Program-made: the position numbers and the translations under genes
Assembly (NCBI GenBank): GCA_949927585.1
Contig: CATLFA010000008.1
Coordinates: forward strand, 1 to 53,446
Direction: 5' to 3'
Length of the DNA stretch: 53,446 bases
Source of the DNA: an uncultured Clostridiaceae bacterium
GTDB lineage: Bacteria; Bacillota; Clostridia; TANB77; CAG-508
The notes under the pieces: model-generated
Database searches by the model: none
The model's input: only the letters and a program-made list of their open reading frames with translations
What the model was told of the DNA's origin: nothing
In this document: positions 8,245 to 16,526 of the stretch, piece by piece
Numbering within the stretch: the stretch's first letter is position 1
How the letters are laid out: each line of letters begins with the position of its first letter

Positions 8245-8751
8245 TTACTTTTTAGCTAATATTATAAACATATTTTTACCTTCTAATACTGGTCTTTTTT
8301 CTGGAGTTGCTATGTCTGATAGTTCTTCTATGAATTTGTTTAGTCCTGCTTCTCCTTGTTTTACGTAGTTTAGTTCTCTTCCTCTAAACCTTACTGTAAT
8401 TTTTACTTTGTTTCCATCTTCTAAAAATTTTCTTGCATTTTTACATTTGAAACCAAAGTCGTGTTCTTCAATATTAGGAGTTATTCTAATTTCTTTTAGT
8501 TCAAAAGTTTTTTGTTTCTTTTTTGCTTCTTTTTCTCTTTTTGCTTGTTCAAATTTATATTTTCCGTAGTTCATAAGTTTACATACTGGCACTTCTGCAT
8601 TTGGTGCTACTAGTACTAAGTCTAATTTCTTTTCATATGCTATGTCTAATGCTTCATGAATAGAGATTGGTCCTACCTTATTTCCTTCGTTATCAATTAT
8701 TTGAACTTCTCTTGCTCTTATTTGTTCATTAATAGGTAAATCTTGTTTTAT
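8245..8751 (-). CDS. infC: Translation initiation factor IF-3, AUA start
   Basis: IF-3 checks initiator tRNA pairing and keeps 30S subunits free. The 168-residue product starts with LPINEQIRAREVQIIDNEG after the initiator and has the family's linker (KKKQKTFELKEIRITPNIEEHD) split between both domains and the VKITVRFRGREL motif. The best start is ATA at 8751, 6 nt after a strong GGAGGTG; an in-frame ATG at 8871 would translate through the regulatory leader and its terminator hairpin. Non-AUG initiation is a known autoregulatory trait of infC (AUU in E. coli). First gene of infC-rpmI-rplT. Confidence 0.95.
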   Translation of the reverse strand: MKQDLPINEQIRAREVQIIDNEGNKVGPISIHEALDIAYEKKLDLVLVAPNAEVPVCKLMNYGKYKFEQAKREKEAKKKQKTFELKEIRITPNIEEHDFGFKCKNARKFLEDGNKVKITVRFRGRELNYVKQGEAGLNKFIEELSDIATPEKRPVLEGKNMFIILAKK

Positions 8752-8910
8752 AAAAAACACCTCCAAAAATTCTTTTACATCAAAAAAGATTGACTTTGAA
8801 GTCAATCCACCACATAAATATAATACTAGTTTATTCACTAGTTTTAAATATTTATTAACCTTTTTCCACATAGTTAAGGTGAGAAGTGGATAACTTCTTC
8901 TTTTTCGAAC
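8752..8910 (-). ncRNA. infC operon leader (L20-leader type attenuator)
   Basis: About 160 nt separate the promoter from infC. Near the 3' side is GATTGACTTCAAAGTCAATC followed by six T residues, an intrinsic terminator 30 nt before the infC Shine-Dalgarno. Position, operon and presence of a terminator match the L20-binding leader known from Firmicutes. I assigned it by context and structure, not by covariance search. Confidence 0.7.
8782..8807 (-). terminator. Attenuator hairpin in infC leader
   Basis: Nine-base perfect arms (GATTGACTT / AAGTCAATC) plus a T6 tract on the minus strand, inside the infC leader. Confidence 0.8.
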
Positions 8911-8916
8911 ATATCT

Positions 8917-8945
8917 ATAATAACTTGTTTTTTTAAAAAAGTCAA
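8917..8945 (-). promoter_or_regulatory. Promoter of infC operon
   Basis: Minus-strand TTGACT (-35, 8945-8940), 17-bp spacer, TATTAT (-10, 8922-8917). It lies back to back with the rplM promoter. Confidence 0.8.
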
Positions 8946-8964
8946 TACTTTTTTTATATTTTTC

Positions 8965-8993
8965 TTGACTTTTTATTATTTTTGTATTAGAAT
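8965..8993 (+). promoter_or_regulatory. Promoter of rplM-rpsI
   Basis: TTGACT (8965-8970), 17-bp spacer, TAGAAT (8988-8993). A roughly 110-nt leader follows; its position fits the L13-binding leader of Firmicutes, but I cannot confirm that fold by eye. Confidence 0.8.
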
Positions 8994-9108
8994 ATTAAAG
9001 CGTAAGTAGTAAATGTAACCAAATACAAAAACTTCTCCCCGGTAGTTTTTATAAATGGTTTCATATATATAATAATATAAAAAATAATGAATGGAGGGTA
9101 TTTTTACC

Positions 9109-9546
9109 ATGAATAATACTACATATAGTGTAAAGAAAAGTGAAATCGAAAGAAAATGGTATATAATCGACGCTGCTAACAAACCATTAGGTAGAGTAGC
9201 AACAGAAGCTGCAAAATTATTAAGAGGAAAACATAAACCAACTTATACTCCTCATATGGATGTTGGAGATCATGTTATTATATTAAATTGTAAAGATGCA
9301 GTTTTAACAGGAAAAAAATTAGATCAAAAAGTTTACAGACATCATTCTGGATATATTGGTGGAATGAAAGAAACATCTGCAAGAGTTATGATGGAAAATA
9401 GACCTGAAAGAGCTATGATGCTTGCAATTAAAGGTATGCTTCCACACAATAGCTTAGGAAGACAAATGCTTAAAAAAGTAAGAGTTTATGCAGGTAGCGA
9501 ACATGAGAATATGGCTCAAAAACCAGAAGTTTGGGAGGTAAAATAA
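9109..9546 (+). CDS. rplM: 50S ribosomal protein L13
   Basis: L13 is an early 23S rRNA-binding protein. About 145 residues, with the signature [24 protein letters not shown], the GDHVIILNC segment and the [12 protein letters not shown] motif. I chose the ATG at 9109, about 9 nt after GGAGGG; an in-frame ATG at 9091 precedes that site and would include it. One base separates the stop from the rpsI start, the conserved rplM-rpsI arrangement. Confidence 0.98.
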   Translation: MNNTTYSVKKSEIERKWYIIDAANKPLGRVATEAAKLLRGKHKPTYTPHMDVGDHVIILNCKDAVLTGKKLDQKVYRHHSGYIGGMKETSARVMMENRPERAMMLAIKGMLPHNSLGRQMLKKVRVYAGSEHENMAQKPEVWEVK

Positions 9547-9547
9547 T

Positions 9548-9955
9548 ATGGCTAAAGCAAAATCAGTAAAAAATGTATTTTATGGTACAGGTAGAAGAAA
9601 AAAATCAATCGCTAGAGTTAGATTAGTAGAAGGTTCTGGCGTAGTTACAATAAATGGAAAAAGTATTGATGAATACTTTGGTACAGAAGTTTTAAAAACT
9701 ATAGTAAGACAACCATTAACTTCAACTAATACAGTAGCAAAATATGATGTTATTGCTAAAGTTGTTGGTGGAGGTTTCACAGGTCAAGCTGGAGCAATCC
9801 GTCATGGTATAGCAAGAGCATTAAATGAAGCTAATAGCGAATTTAGACCTACTTTAAAATCAAACGGATACTTAACAAGAGATCCTCGTATGAAAGAAAG
9901 AAAAAAATACGGTCTTAAAAAAGCTAGAAAAGCACCACAATTCTCTAAGAGATAA
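9548..9955 (+). CDS. rpsI: 30S ribosomal protein S9
   Basis: S9 of 135 residues, whose C-terminal tail reaches the P-site tRNA. The family start [16 protein letters not shown], the [18 protein letters not shown] core and the tail [16 protein letters not shown] are complete, including the final SKR. GGGAGG near the end of rplM serves as ribosome binding site. CGG occurs here only across codon borders (AAC GGA, TAC GGT) and is read normally. Confidence 0.98.
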   Translation: MAKAKSVKNVFYGTGRRKKSIARVRLVEGSGVVTINGKSIDEYFGTEVLKTIVRQPLTSTNTVAKYDVIAKVVGGGFTGQAGAIRHGIARALNEANSEFRPTLKSNGYLTRDPRMKERKKYGLKKARKAPQFSKR

Positions 9956-9997
9956 AAAAACGCCCTTTGGGGCAAGAGGTCAAAAACCTATATACAA

Positions 9998-10028
9998 AGC
10001 GGTAATCTATTTCGATTACTGCTTTTTT
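9998..10028 (+). terminator. Terminator of rplM-rpsI
   Basis: AGCGGTAATC / GATTACTGCT hairpin with a 6-nt loop and a T-rich tail, about 45 bp after the rpsI stop. Confidence 0.8.
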
Positions 10029-10660
10029 ATTTTCTTTATAAAAGTCATTAAAAGCTAATAAAAACAGTCAAAAGTAACTAGCATAATATAAATACAATAT
10101 ACAAAACTTGCTCAAAACGTTTAAAATAAACCTTTGTAATTTACAAAGAGATAAACACTTTGCTCTTTGGGTCAACTATCAAAAACATATATATAGCAGT
10201 AATCTACTTAGGTTATTGCTTTTTATTTTTCTTTATAGATATCATTAAACTTATATTTGCATGATATTGATATATTATTTAAAGTTTGCTATAATGTTTA
10301 ATCAATTTAATTTATTAATAATGTTTTGGGATGTATAACAATTGTACAATTTACTAAAGGATATTTCTTTAGAAGAACGGATTTTTACATTTTCAGGTAA
10401 TATTTATATTAGTATAGAAAGACTTAAAAAAGAATATAAAAGTAAAGATTTATATACCTACATTTATTATCGTTAAAGTTGTGGTAATACAATAATTACT
10501 TAGAAATTCCAAATTTTTATTTCTTTATAGAGTTTAAATTTCTTTTAAATCTTTAGCAAAATTTTTGTTTTTATATTCATCTGTAATTGGTTCATTATTT
10601 GTACTTTTATATTTTAACTATCTTTGAGTTTAGTTTTTTTTTAATATAAGTTTCATATTT
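10029..10660. other. Gene-free region with a duplicated terminator segment
   Basis: No open frame that I can support. The segment 10147-10245 is a diverged copy of 9946-10045: both contain AAGAGATAAA, CTCTTTGG or CCCTTTGG, TCAAAAAC, and a GGTAATC/GATTACTGC-type or AGTAATC/GGTTATTGC-type hairpin. The rest (10250-10660) is AT-rich and shows no coding signal; scattered short frames may be remains of a lost gene. Confidence 0.6.
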
Positions 10661-10661
10661 T

Positions 10662-10705
10662 AAAAACAACTCGAAAAAGTTATAAACTTTTTCGAGCTGT
10701 TTTTT
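10662..10705 (-). terminator. Terminator after unknown gene at 10.7 kb
   Basis: Long arms (AACAACTCGAAAAAGTT and near-complement AACTTTTTCGAGCTGTT), T tract on the minus strand, ending at the base before the gene's stop codon. Confidence 0.85.
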
Positions 10706-11074
10706 TTAGAATTCACTAAATACAAATTTCTTTATATCTTTTATTACCTGTTGTTTGTTTTTTACTTTATAAGTTTTAAGGTCTAAAAAACTTGTTTCAT
10801 TGTCATTGACTAACATCCAGATTCCATCTTCACTTGGTTTTTCTATATCATTTGCTGCAATATATTTAAGTGTTTTTCCTTCAAGTCTTTCTAACTTTTC
10901 TATATTTAGGAAATTCTTAAATATTTTCATTTTTTTACTTCCATCATGTAATAAAATAGTATAATGTCTATTTCTTCTTTCATATACTATTCTTATAGTG
11001 TAAAAATTTTTATTATGTTCTGAATGATGAACCTTTTCTACTGTTGCTTCATGAACCCGTAATTTTCCTAACAT
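10706..11074 (-). CDS. Hypothetical protein, 122 aa
   Basis: I do not recognise a family. The protein is small, soluble and mixed alpha/beta, with a central stretch YTIRIVYERRNRHYTILLHDG that looks like paired beta strands, followed by a Lys-rich helical region. The ATG is well supported by AAGGAGG 9 nt upstream, so the CGG at codon 6 (followed by G) is a true in-frame codon and is not a frame break; shifting there would stop seven codons later. It is one of three genes here with ordinary CGG codons. It lies in an accessory stretch. Confidence 0.75.
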   Translation of the reverse strand: MLGKLRVHEATVEKVHHSEHNKNFYTIRIVYERRNRHYTILLHDGSKKMKIFKNFLNIEKLERLEGKTLKYIAANDIEKPSEDGIWMLVNDNETSFLDLKTYKVKNKQQVIKDIKKFVFSEF

Positions 11075-11136
11075 AACTTTTTCCTCCTTATTTAATTAAA
11101 TTTCGAGTACAGTTAACGGTTTACATGCACATTATA

Positions 11137-11364
11137 TTACTTTTTCATACTTATGTCAATTAGTTTGATTGAATTTTTACTATTATTTTTGTGAGTTAAA
11201 TTATATTCTTGTAAAATATTTTGCTTTAGTCCTAAATATCTCTTTTCTTTAATTAGTCCTACTTTAAATGTTTTGTTTAATATTGCTATTTTTATACTGC
11301 AATTAAAAATATTTTCGTTTAATTTGATGTTTTTTGTATTATCAAAATTGACTTCATATAACAT
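11137..11364 (-). CDS. Hypothetical protein, 75 aa
   Basis: A small Asn/Lys/Ile-rich protein starting MLYEVNFDNTKNIKLNE. The ATG at 11364 follows GAGGAG by 7 nt; an in-frame ATG at 11379 lies upstream of that site and is less likely. No signal peptide, membrane segment or known domain is visible. It lies upstream of the 122-residue unknown gene on the same strand, 62 bp away, possibly in one transcript. Confidence 0.55.
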   Translation of the reverse strand: MLYEVNFDNTKNIKLNENIFNCSIKIAILNKTFKVGLIKEKRYLGLKQNILQEYNLTHKNNSKNSIKLIDISMKK

Positions 11365-11379
11365 AAAATTTCTCCTCAT

Positions 11380-11899
11380 TGAATGATTTAAATTTCAAAA
11401 AAGCATCTTAAAAAAGCCAGTCTGCTAGCTTCGACTGACTTAAATGTTTTACATTTTTTGATAATACGATTATATTATGGTGTTCTATAAAGTTCAATTC
11501 CCGTTTTTTCCCTTTTTTCTATTTTAGCTAATAAAGTGGATTTAGTTCACTCGGTGAATTTTTACATCATATTTGATTAAAATTTTTGTTTCTTTATTAA
11601 CTCTTGAAGGCTTGACCTTCAATGTGTGTATGCATTGTGTTAAACATGCTTTCCTGCCCTCATTTTCAATGAGGTATTTTAAGTTTTAATAGCACTTATG
11701 TCTACTTAATTAAATATACTTATCCTTAAATCCTCTTAATTGAAAAATAATGTGCTTTTAAAATCAAGTCAAGGTTGTGCACTAGCACATTCATTTTAAC
11801 CTTGACTTGATTTTATAAAGCACATTAGAATTGTTACTTACGATTTAAGTAAAATTAATATTATATAAATCAACTAACTTAAACTTTAAATACTATATA
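11380..11899. other. Gene-free accessory region with palindromes
   Basis: About 520 bp without a supportable gene. Small inverted repeats are GAAGGCTTGACCTTC near 11.61 kb and CCTCATTTTCAATGAGG near 11.68 kb, followed by the long palindrome at 11.75-11.83 kb. The density of small stems could mean an untranslated RNA or transposon remains. Confidence 0.5.
11749..11826. repeat. Long palindrome with nested stem
   Basis: Outer arms AATGTGCTTTT / AAAGCACATT and inner 17-base perfect arms (AAAATCAAGTCAAGGTT and complement at 11798-11814) enclose a loop holding GTGCACTAGCAC. It could be a terminator for the gene at 11900 on the minus strand or a small mobile palindrome. Confidence 0.7.
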
Positions 11900-12217
11900 T
11901 TACAGTTCTAATTCTTCTTCAGATTCTTTTATTCTTTCCTTTACTTTTTCTCTCACACAATCTTGAATTGATGCCAATAATAAAGTAATTTCTGTTTCAA
12001 CTTTTTCTAAATCTTCTTCTTTTACTCTACCTGTTTCAATATCACTTATTCTTTTAATAGCTTCTAATGATAAATCTTTTGAACTATATCTATTTAGGCT
12101 CTTTACGAATTCTTTATATTTAGATTGATTCATTAATTCCTCTAGATATGTTTTTTCAGCCTCTAAGAATGTATCTCTTAAAAAAGCTATATTTCCATTA
12201 ATATTATTTCCTTCCAT
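11900..12217 (-). CDS. Hypothetical protein, 105 aa
   Basis: An acidic, helical protein starting MEGNNINGNIAFLRDTFLEA and ending in Glu/Leu repeats (RIKESEEELEL). Coiled-coil character is likely. The ATG at 12217 follows AGGAGG by 5 nt; an in-frame ATG 21 nt upstream lies before that site. It follows the 295-residue unknown gene by about 50 bp on the same strand and is probably cotranscribed. No family recognised. Confidence 0.65.
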   Translation of the reverse strand: MEGNNINGNIAFLRDTFLEAEKTYLEELMNQSKYKEFVKSLNRYSSKDLSLEAIKRISDIETGRVKEEDLEKVETEITLLLASIQDCVREKVKERIKESEEELEL

Positions 12218-12269
12218 TATTTCCTCCTTGTAAAACAATTTATATATTTATTTTATTTAATATATTTAC

Positions 12270-13157
12270 TTATATTATTAAATCTTCTTTATCTAATCCT
12301 AATATTCTTTTTGATATAACAGAAACATCTACTCCCTGTTGTTGAAATTTTTTATATAATGCCGTTAATTCTTTTTCACATACATCTTCTTTTTCTTTTT
12401 GAATCAAAGCACTACGAGTCATTCCTTCTGGATATTTTTTATCTGGTACATATACTTCTATCATAAGTTCCCCAAGTTCATTCCACATAGCTATTTGTAC
12501 TTGATTTAAAAGAAAGTCATATTCTCCATTTTGATTAGTTGATATTGAAAAATCAGTATTCCCTCTTATGACTTTTGGAGTCACTAATGCATTAAAATTT
12601 ATTTGAAAATCTTTTGGATTAGAATGTTTTTTTATAAATCCATACCTAATATCTCTTTTTAATCTAGTATTAAAACTTTTTTCAGAATAACTACTTCTAT
12701 ATTCTTGTATTTGTTCTTCATTTTCATTTTCTAATTTTTCTTTTGCTTCTTTTGTCGTATATTCCTCTGGTTGATTTTCTAAACATTGTTTCTCTTTTCG
12801 TTCTTCATCAGTTAACTCTTTCTCTCCAAAAAGTTCCTTGAATTTCAATTCTAAAAATTCTTGAGATACTACTGTGTTAGATTTTATGTATTCTTCTATA
12901 TCTTCTTCTGTAAAAACTTTTCTCTTCATTTCTAAAACTTTAGCTATAGTATTTTTATTTTTCTCTATCCAATTTTGTAAATATGGATAACTAAATTCAT
13001 TCGTTATATCAATATCTTCAAAATATTTTTCTAAACCTTTAATTTTAATTTCTTCTATTAGTATTTGTGCTACTTTCATAGCAATAATTTCATACTTTTC
13101 TAAACTTCCAAAACATTCTATTTTTTGTTCTTCAGTTATTTTGGTATCATTAATCAT
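12270..13157 (-). CDS. Hypothetical protein, 295 aa
   Basis: A Glu/Lys-rich soluble protein. Residues 1-150 are strongly helical and charged (ELTDEERKEKQCLENQPEEY); the middle has a more structured segment (RYGFIKKHSNPKDFQINFNA, then TPKVIRGNTDFSIS); the tail is helical. No transmembrane segment or known motif seen. AGGA lies 6 nt before the ATG. With the 105-residue gene downstream it forms a two-gene unit in the accessory stretch. Function unknown. Confidence 0.7.
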   Translation of the reverse strand: MINDTKITEEQKIECFGSLEKYEIIAMKVAQILIEEIKIKGLEKYFEDIDITNEFSYPYLQNWIEKNKNTIAKVLEMKRKVFTEEDIEEYIKSNTVVSQEFLELKFKELFGEKELTDEERKEKQCLENQPEEYTTKEAKEKLENENEEQIQEYRSSYSEKSFNTRLKRDIRYGFIKKHSNPKDFQINFNALVTPKVIRGNTDFSISTNQNGEYDFLLNQVQIAMWNELGELMIEVYVPDKKYPEGMTRSALIQKEKEDVCEKELTALYKKFQQQGVDVSVISKRILGLDKEDLII

Positions 13158-13331
13158 ATATATTCCTTTCCATATATTGTTTTATAACAATATAATTTTA
13201 TTTTAGCATAAAAAGTCAAAAAAATGAAGTCTTTTTCCAAATATTTCCAATTAAGTTCTATCTCTAAACATTTTATTAAATCTAGTTGACATTGTTAACA
13301 CTAAATTATACTACTCCATACACCATATCAA

Positions 13332-14651
13332 CTATTGTATCGAATCTTTTAGATATAGCACCGAGCAACATTCCACATGTGATGTAAATGGAAACATATC
13401 TACTGGCTGAATTTCACTTGTTTCATATTTTTCTTCTAGTAATTTCATATCTCTTACCATTGTTGCAGGGTTACAACTAATGTATACTACTTTTCTAGGT
13501 TTTACTGCTAATATGTTGCTTATTGTGTTTTCGTCTAACCCTTTTCTTGGTGGATCTACTATTATTACATCTGGATATACTTGTTTTTTTTCTATTAAAT
13601 TTGCAAATATTTTCTCTACATCTCCTGCATAAAATTCTATATTTTTTATATTATTAATTTTAGCATTTTCTTTTGCATCTTTAATTGCTTCTTCTACTAT
13701 TTCAATTCCATAGACTTTTTTCACATGCGTAGAAGCAAAAATTCCAATTGTTCCTATTCCACAATATAAGTCAAATAATATATCTTCTTTGCTTAGTTCT
13801 GGCATTTCTATTGCTATATTGTATAATACTTCTGCTTGTACTGGATTTATTTGATAAAATGACATTGGTGATATTTTAAATGTATATTCTCCTAATATAT
13901 CATATATATATCCATCTCCATGAAGTACTATGTTTTGCTTACCTAATATTACATTTGTATTTTCTTCGTTTATGTTTTTTACTATTGTTTTTACATTATA
14001 TTCTTTTACTAACATGTCAACTAATTCACTTTCATGTTGAATGCTCTTACTATTTAATACTAGTATACACATTATTTCATGAGTACGAATTCCTACTTTT
14101 ATTACTATATGTCTTATTATTCCGCTTCTATTACTTTCATTATATACTGGTATATTTTTTTCTTTAATAAATTTGTATATTGTAAATGCTATTTTTTCTG
14201 CTATTTCATTTTGTATATAACATTTCTGCATTGGTACTATCTCATGTGTTCTCTCAGCAAATACTCCAATTACTGGTTCTCCTAATTTATTCATTCCTAC
14301 TGGGTATTGTGCTTTGTTTCTATAGCCATAAGGATTCCCCATTCCTATTACATTTTTTACTTCTATATTATTACCTTTTAGAGTTTTATTTACTAAGTTT
14401 TCTACTTTTCTTTGTTTTATATTTAAAGTTTCTTCATAGTCAATATGTCTTAAATTACATCCCCCACATCTTTTATATGTAGTACAATCTTCTTCTATCC
14501 TATACTTTGATTTTTCTAATATTTCTATTATTTTTCCATAAGCATGACTTTTTAATACTTTTAATATAAGTATCTTAACTTTTTCTCCTTTTATAGCATT
14601 TGGTATAAATATTACAAAATCATCTATTTTGGCTATTCCTTCACCTTCCAT
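13332..14651 (-). CDS. 23S rRNA (uracil-5-)-methyltransferase RlmD-like
   Basis: SAM-dependent RNA m5U methyltransferase of the RlmD/RlmCD/TrmA type. It shows an N-terminal TRAM-like region, a cysteine cluster for a 4Fe-4S centre (CTTYKRCGGC), the SAM motif DLYCGIGTIGIF, VDPPRKGLD, and the catalytic region YISCNPATMVRD with its Cys. It has 439 residues from the ATG at 14651. Coding-like sequence in the same frame extends about 13 codons upstream (YVVKIIDNG) to a stop next to a run of seven A, without a good start codon, so the true start is uncertain. Which uridine it modifies cannot be read from the sequence. Confidence 0.9.
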   Translation of the reverse strand: MEGEGIAKIDDFVIFIPNAIKGEKVKILILKVLKSHAYGKIIEILEKSKYRIEEDCTTYKRCGGCNLRHIDYEETLNIKQRKVENLVNKTLKGNNIEVKNVIGMGNPYGYRNKAQYPVGMNKLGEPVIGVFAERTHEIVPMQKCYIQNEIAEKIAFTIYKFIKEKNIPVYNESNRSGIIRHIVIKVGIRTHEIMCILVLNSKSIQHESELVDMLVKEYNVKTIVKNINEENTNVILGKQNIVLHGDGYIYDILGEYTFKISPMSFYQINPVQAEVLYNIAIEMPELSKEDILFDLYCGIGTIGIFASTHVKKVYGIEIVEEAIKDAKENAKINNIKNIEFYAGDVEKIFANLIEKKQVYPDVIIVDPPRKGLDENTISNILAVKPRKVVYISCNPATMVRDMKLLEEKYETSEIQPVDMFPFTSHVECCSVLYLKDSIQ

Positions 14652-15170
14652 ACCATTATCTATAATTTTTACTACATATTCTTTATTTTTTTAAACAAGT
14701 ACTAAAATTACTTTAATACAAAATAACACATATATGACAACTTTGTTTTTTAGATAATCCTTATTACATAAAGCACTTCCTTTGAAATTTCTTCATCAAA
14801 CAAAAGTCACTTAATTTCTAAATTCAAACTTGCTCAATTTAATATGTCACGTCTTTGTTTGTGTGCCGATTTTATGAAATAAAATCATGTACAATATTAG
14901 CCGAAAGCTTAAAAAATACAAAATATTTTTTATAGCACTTTAGCTTTGCCACAAGTCTTCCCTTATGAGTTGTGTCCTACTAATACAACTCTAGGAATCT
15001 GCGAGGCAATAAGTTTATCCTCATTTATTAATTAAGTATTTTCTTTAATGAACTTTACTGATTTTATACATACTGAAAATGAATTATATTTTGAACAAAA
15101 GAAAAAATCAACCATCTTACTGATTGATTTTCATATTTTTCTGTTCTATTAGTTCGAACAGATACGCCGT
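14652..15170. other. Gene-free region, possible structured RNA
   Basis: About 520 bp between the methyltransferase gene and tRNA-Leu without an open frame that I can support. It is richer in GC and in paired motifs than other gaps: on the minus strand GAGTTGTATTAGTAGGACAC is followed by ACAACTC, and TTGTGGCAAAGC lies nearby. It might encode an untranslated RNA on the minus strand. I cannot match it to tmRNA, RNase P, 6S or SRP RNA. Confidence 0.4.
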
Positions 15171-15253
15171 TGGTGCGGATGAGAGGACTTGAACCCCCAC
15201 CCTTTCGGACTAGATCCTAAGTCTAGCGCGTCTGCCAGTTTCGCCACATCCGC
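15171..15253 (-). tRNA. tRNA-Leu(UAG)
   Basis: An 83-nt type II tRNA with encoded CCA. Acceptor arms GCGGATG / CATCCGC pair fully; the anticodon loop is CTTAGGA with anticodon UAG; the T loop is GTTCAAG; a long variable arm is present. It reads CUN leucine codons. Confidence 0.95.
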
Positions 15254-15339
15254 ATGTCATATCGACAATATTTATATTAGCATACTTTGTTAGTAAATGT
15301 CAATACTTAATGCGAAAATTCTTCAAAACATATTCATTT

Positions 15340-15645
15340 TTATAAATTTAATAATTTTACTAATTCTTCTTTATCCCTCATTCCAACTGCTTTACCTACT
15401 GGTTCTCCATTTCTAAATACTATAAAAGTTGGTATGCTCATTATTCCATATTTTATTGCTAAGTTTTGTTCCTCATCTGTATCTACTTTATATACTTTTG
15501 CTTTTCCTTTCATTTCTTTTGCAAGTTCTTCTACTATTGGACTCATCATTTTACATGGTCCACACCAAGTTGCAAAAAAGTCTACCAATACTGGCACCTC
15601 TGAATTTAATACCTCTTTTTCAAAGTTTTCAGTTGTTATTTTCAT
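15340..15645 (-). CDS. trxA: Thioredoxin
   Basis: Cytoplasmic disulfide reductase of 101 residues with the active site WCGPCK after the strand VPVLVDFFAT, the conserved cis-Pro loop SIPTFIVF and the end helix. The length is normal. GGAGG lies 7 nt before the ATG. It is 16 bp downstream of trxB on the same strand, so reductase and thioredoxin are made together. Confidence 0.97.
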   Translation of the reverse strand: MKITTENFEKEVLNSEVPVLVDFFATWCGPCKMMSPIVEELAKEMKGKAKVYKVDTDEEQNLAIKYGIMSIPTFIVFRNGEPVGKAVGMRDKEELVKLLNL

Positions 15646-15661
15646 ATTTTTACCTCCATAT

Positions 15662-16525
15662 TTATATATTTTTTATACTTTTAATTATGCTCATCCCTGC
15701 TACCATTCCCTCATATACTGCTTTTGCTATTTGTAGAATTCCTCCTGTGCAGTCTCCACAAGCATATAAATTTGGTACATTTGTACTCATATTTTCATTT
15801 ACAAGTATATTCCCTTTTTCATCTATCCTTGCACCTACTTTTCTTGCTAAATCACTACTTGTTGCTGTACCTACTGCTACAAATACTCCATCTATTTTCT
15901 TTATAGTATTATCCTCAAAATGTATTTCTTCTATACTATCACCACCACGAAATTCTCTTATTTTCTTTTCTTCTACTATAAAATCTATACTTCTATTTTC
16001 TACTCTCTCTTCACCATTTGTGAGTATAATTACAGAGTTTGCTACCCTTCCTAATTCTTCTGCTTCGTGAAGTGCATATTCTTTGCTTCCTAATACTGCT
16101 ACATCTTTTCCTCTAAAGAAAAATGCATCACATGTAGCACAATAGCTTATTCCTTTTCCTTCATATTCTTTTATTCCAACTATCTTAGGTGCTTTTCTTG
16201 ATGTTCCTGTTGCTATTATTACTGCTTTTGCTTTGTACTTGCTGTTTATAGTTTCTACAACAAAGCTTTCTTCATAATCTATTTTAACAACCTCATCTTT
16301 TGCAAATTCCACTCCTAATTTCTCTGCTTGATTTATTCCTATTTCTTGTAGCTCTTCTCCTGTTAAATCACTTGCTAAACCATAATAATTGTCTATTTTA
16401 TTTACTTTTTCTAATATTCCTATTCCTTTTGAAATTATAAGTGTTTTTAAGTTTGCCCTTGCTGTATATAAACTCGCAGATATCCCAGCAGGCCCACTTC
16501 CTATTATAATTACATCATATTCCAT
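15662..16525 (-). CDS. trxB: Thioredoxin reductase-like flavoprotein
   Basis: FAD- and NAD(P)H-dependent reductase of about 287 residues. FAD-binding GSGPAGISASLYTARA is at the N-terminus, the redox motif CATCDAF lies at about residue 135, and the C-terminal FAD motif is NVPNLYACGDCTGG. The second nucleotide motif is AVLGSKEYALHEA, where GGGxxA is replaced by GSKEYA; this departs from the standard NADPH-binding sequence and the donor may differ. The preferred ATG (16525) follows AGGAG; an in-frame ATG at 16534 is possible. It partners with trxA. Confidence 0.9.
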   Translation of the reverse strand: MEYDVIIIGSGPAGISASLYTARANLKTLIISKGIGILEKVNKIDNYYGLASDLTGEELQEIGINQAEKLGVEFAKDEVVKIDYEESFVVETINSKYKAKAVIIATGTSRKAPKIVGIKEYEGKGISYCATCDAFFFRGKDVAVLGSKEYALHEAEELGRVANSVIILTNGEERVENRSIDFIVEEKKIREFRGGDSIEEIHFEDNTIKKIDGVFVAVGTATSSDLARKVGARIDEKGNILVNENMSTNVPNLYACGDCTGGILQIAKAVYEGMVAGMSIIKSIKNI

Positions 16526-16526
16526 A

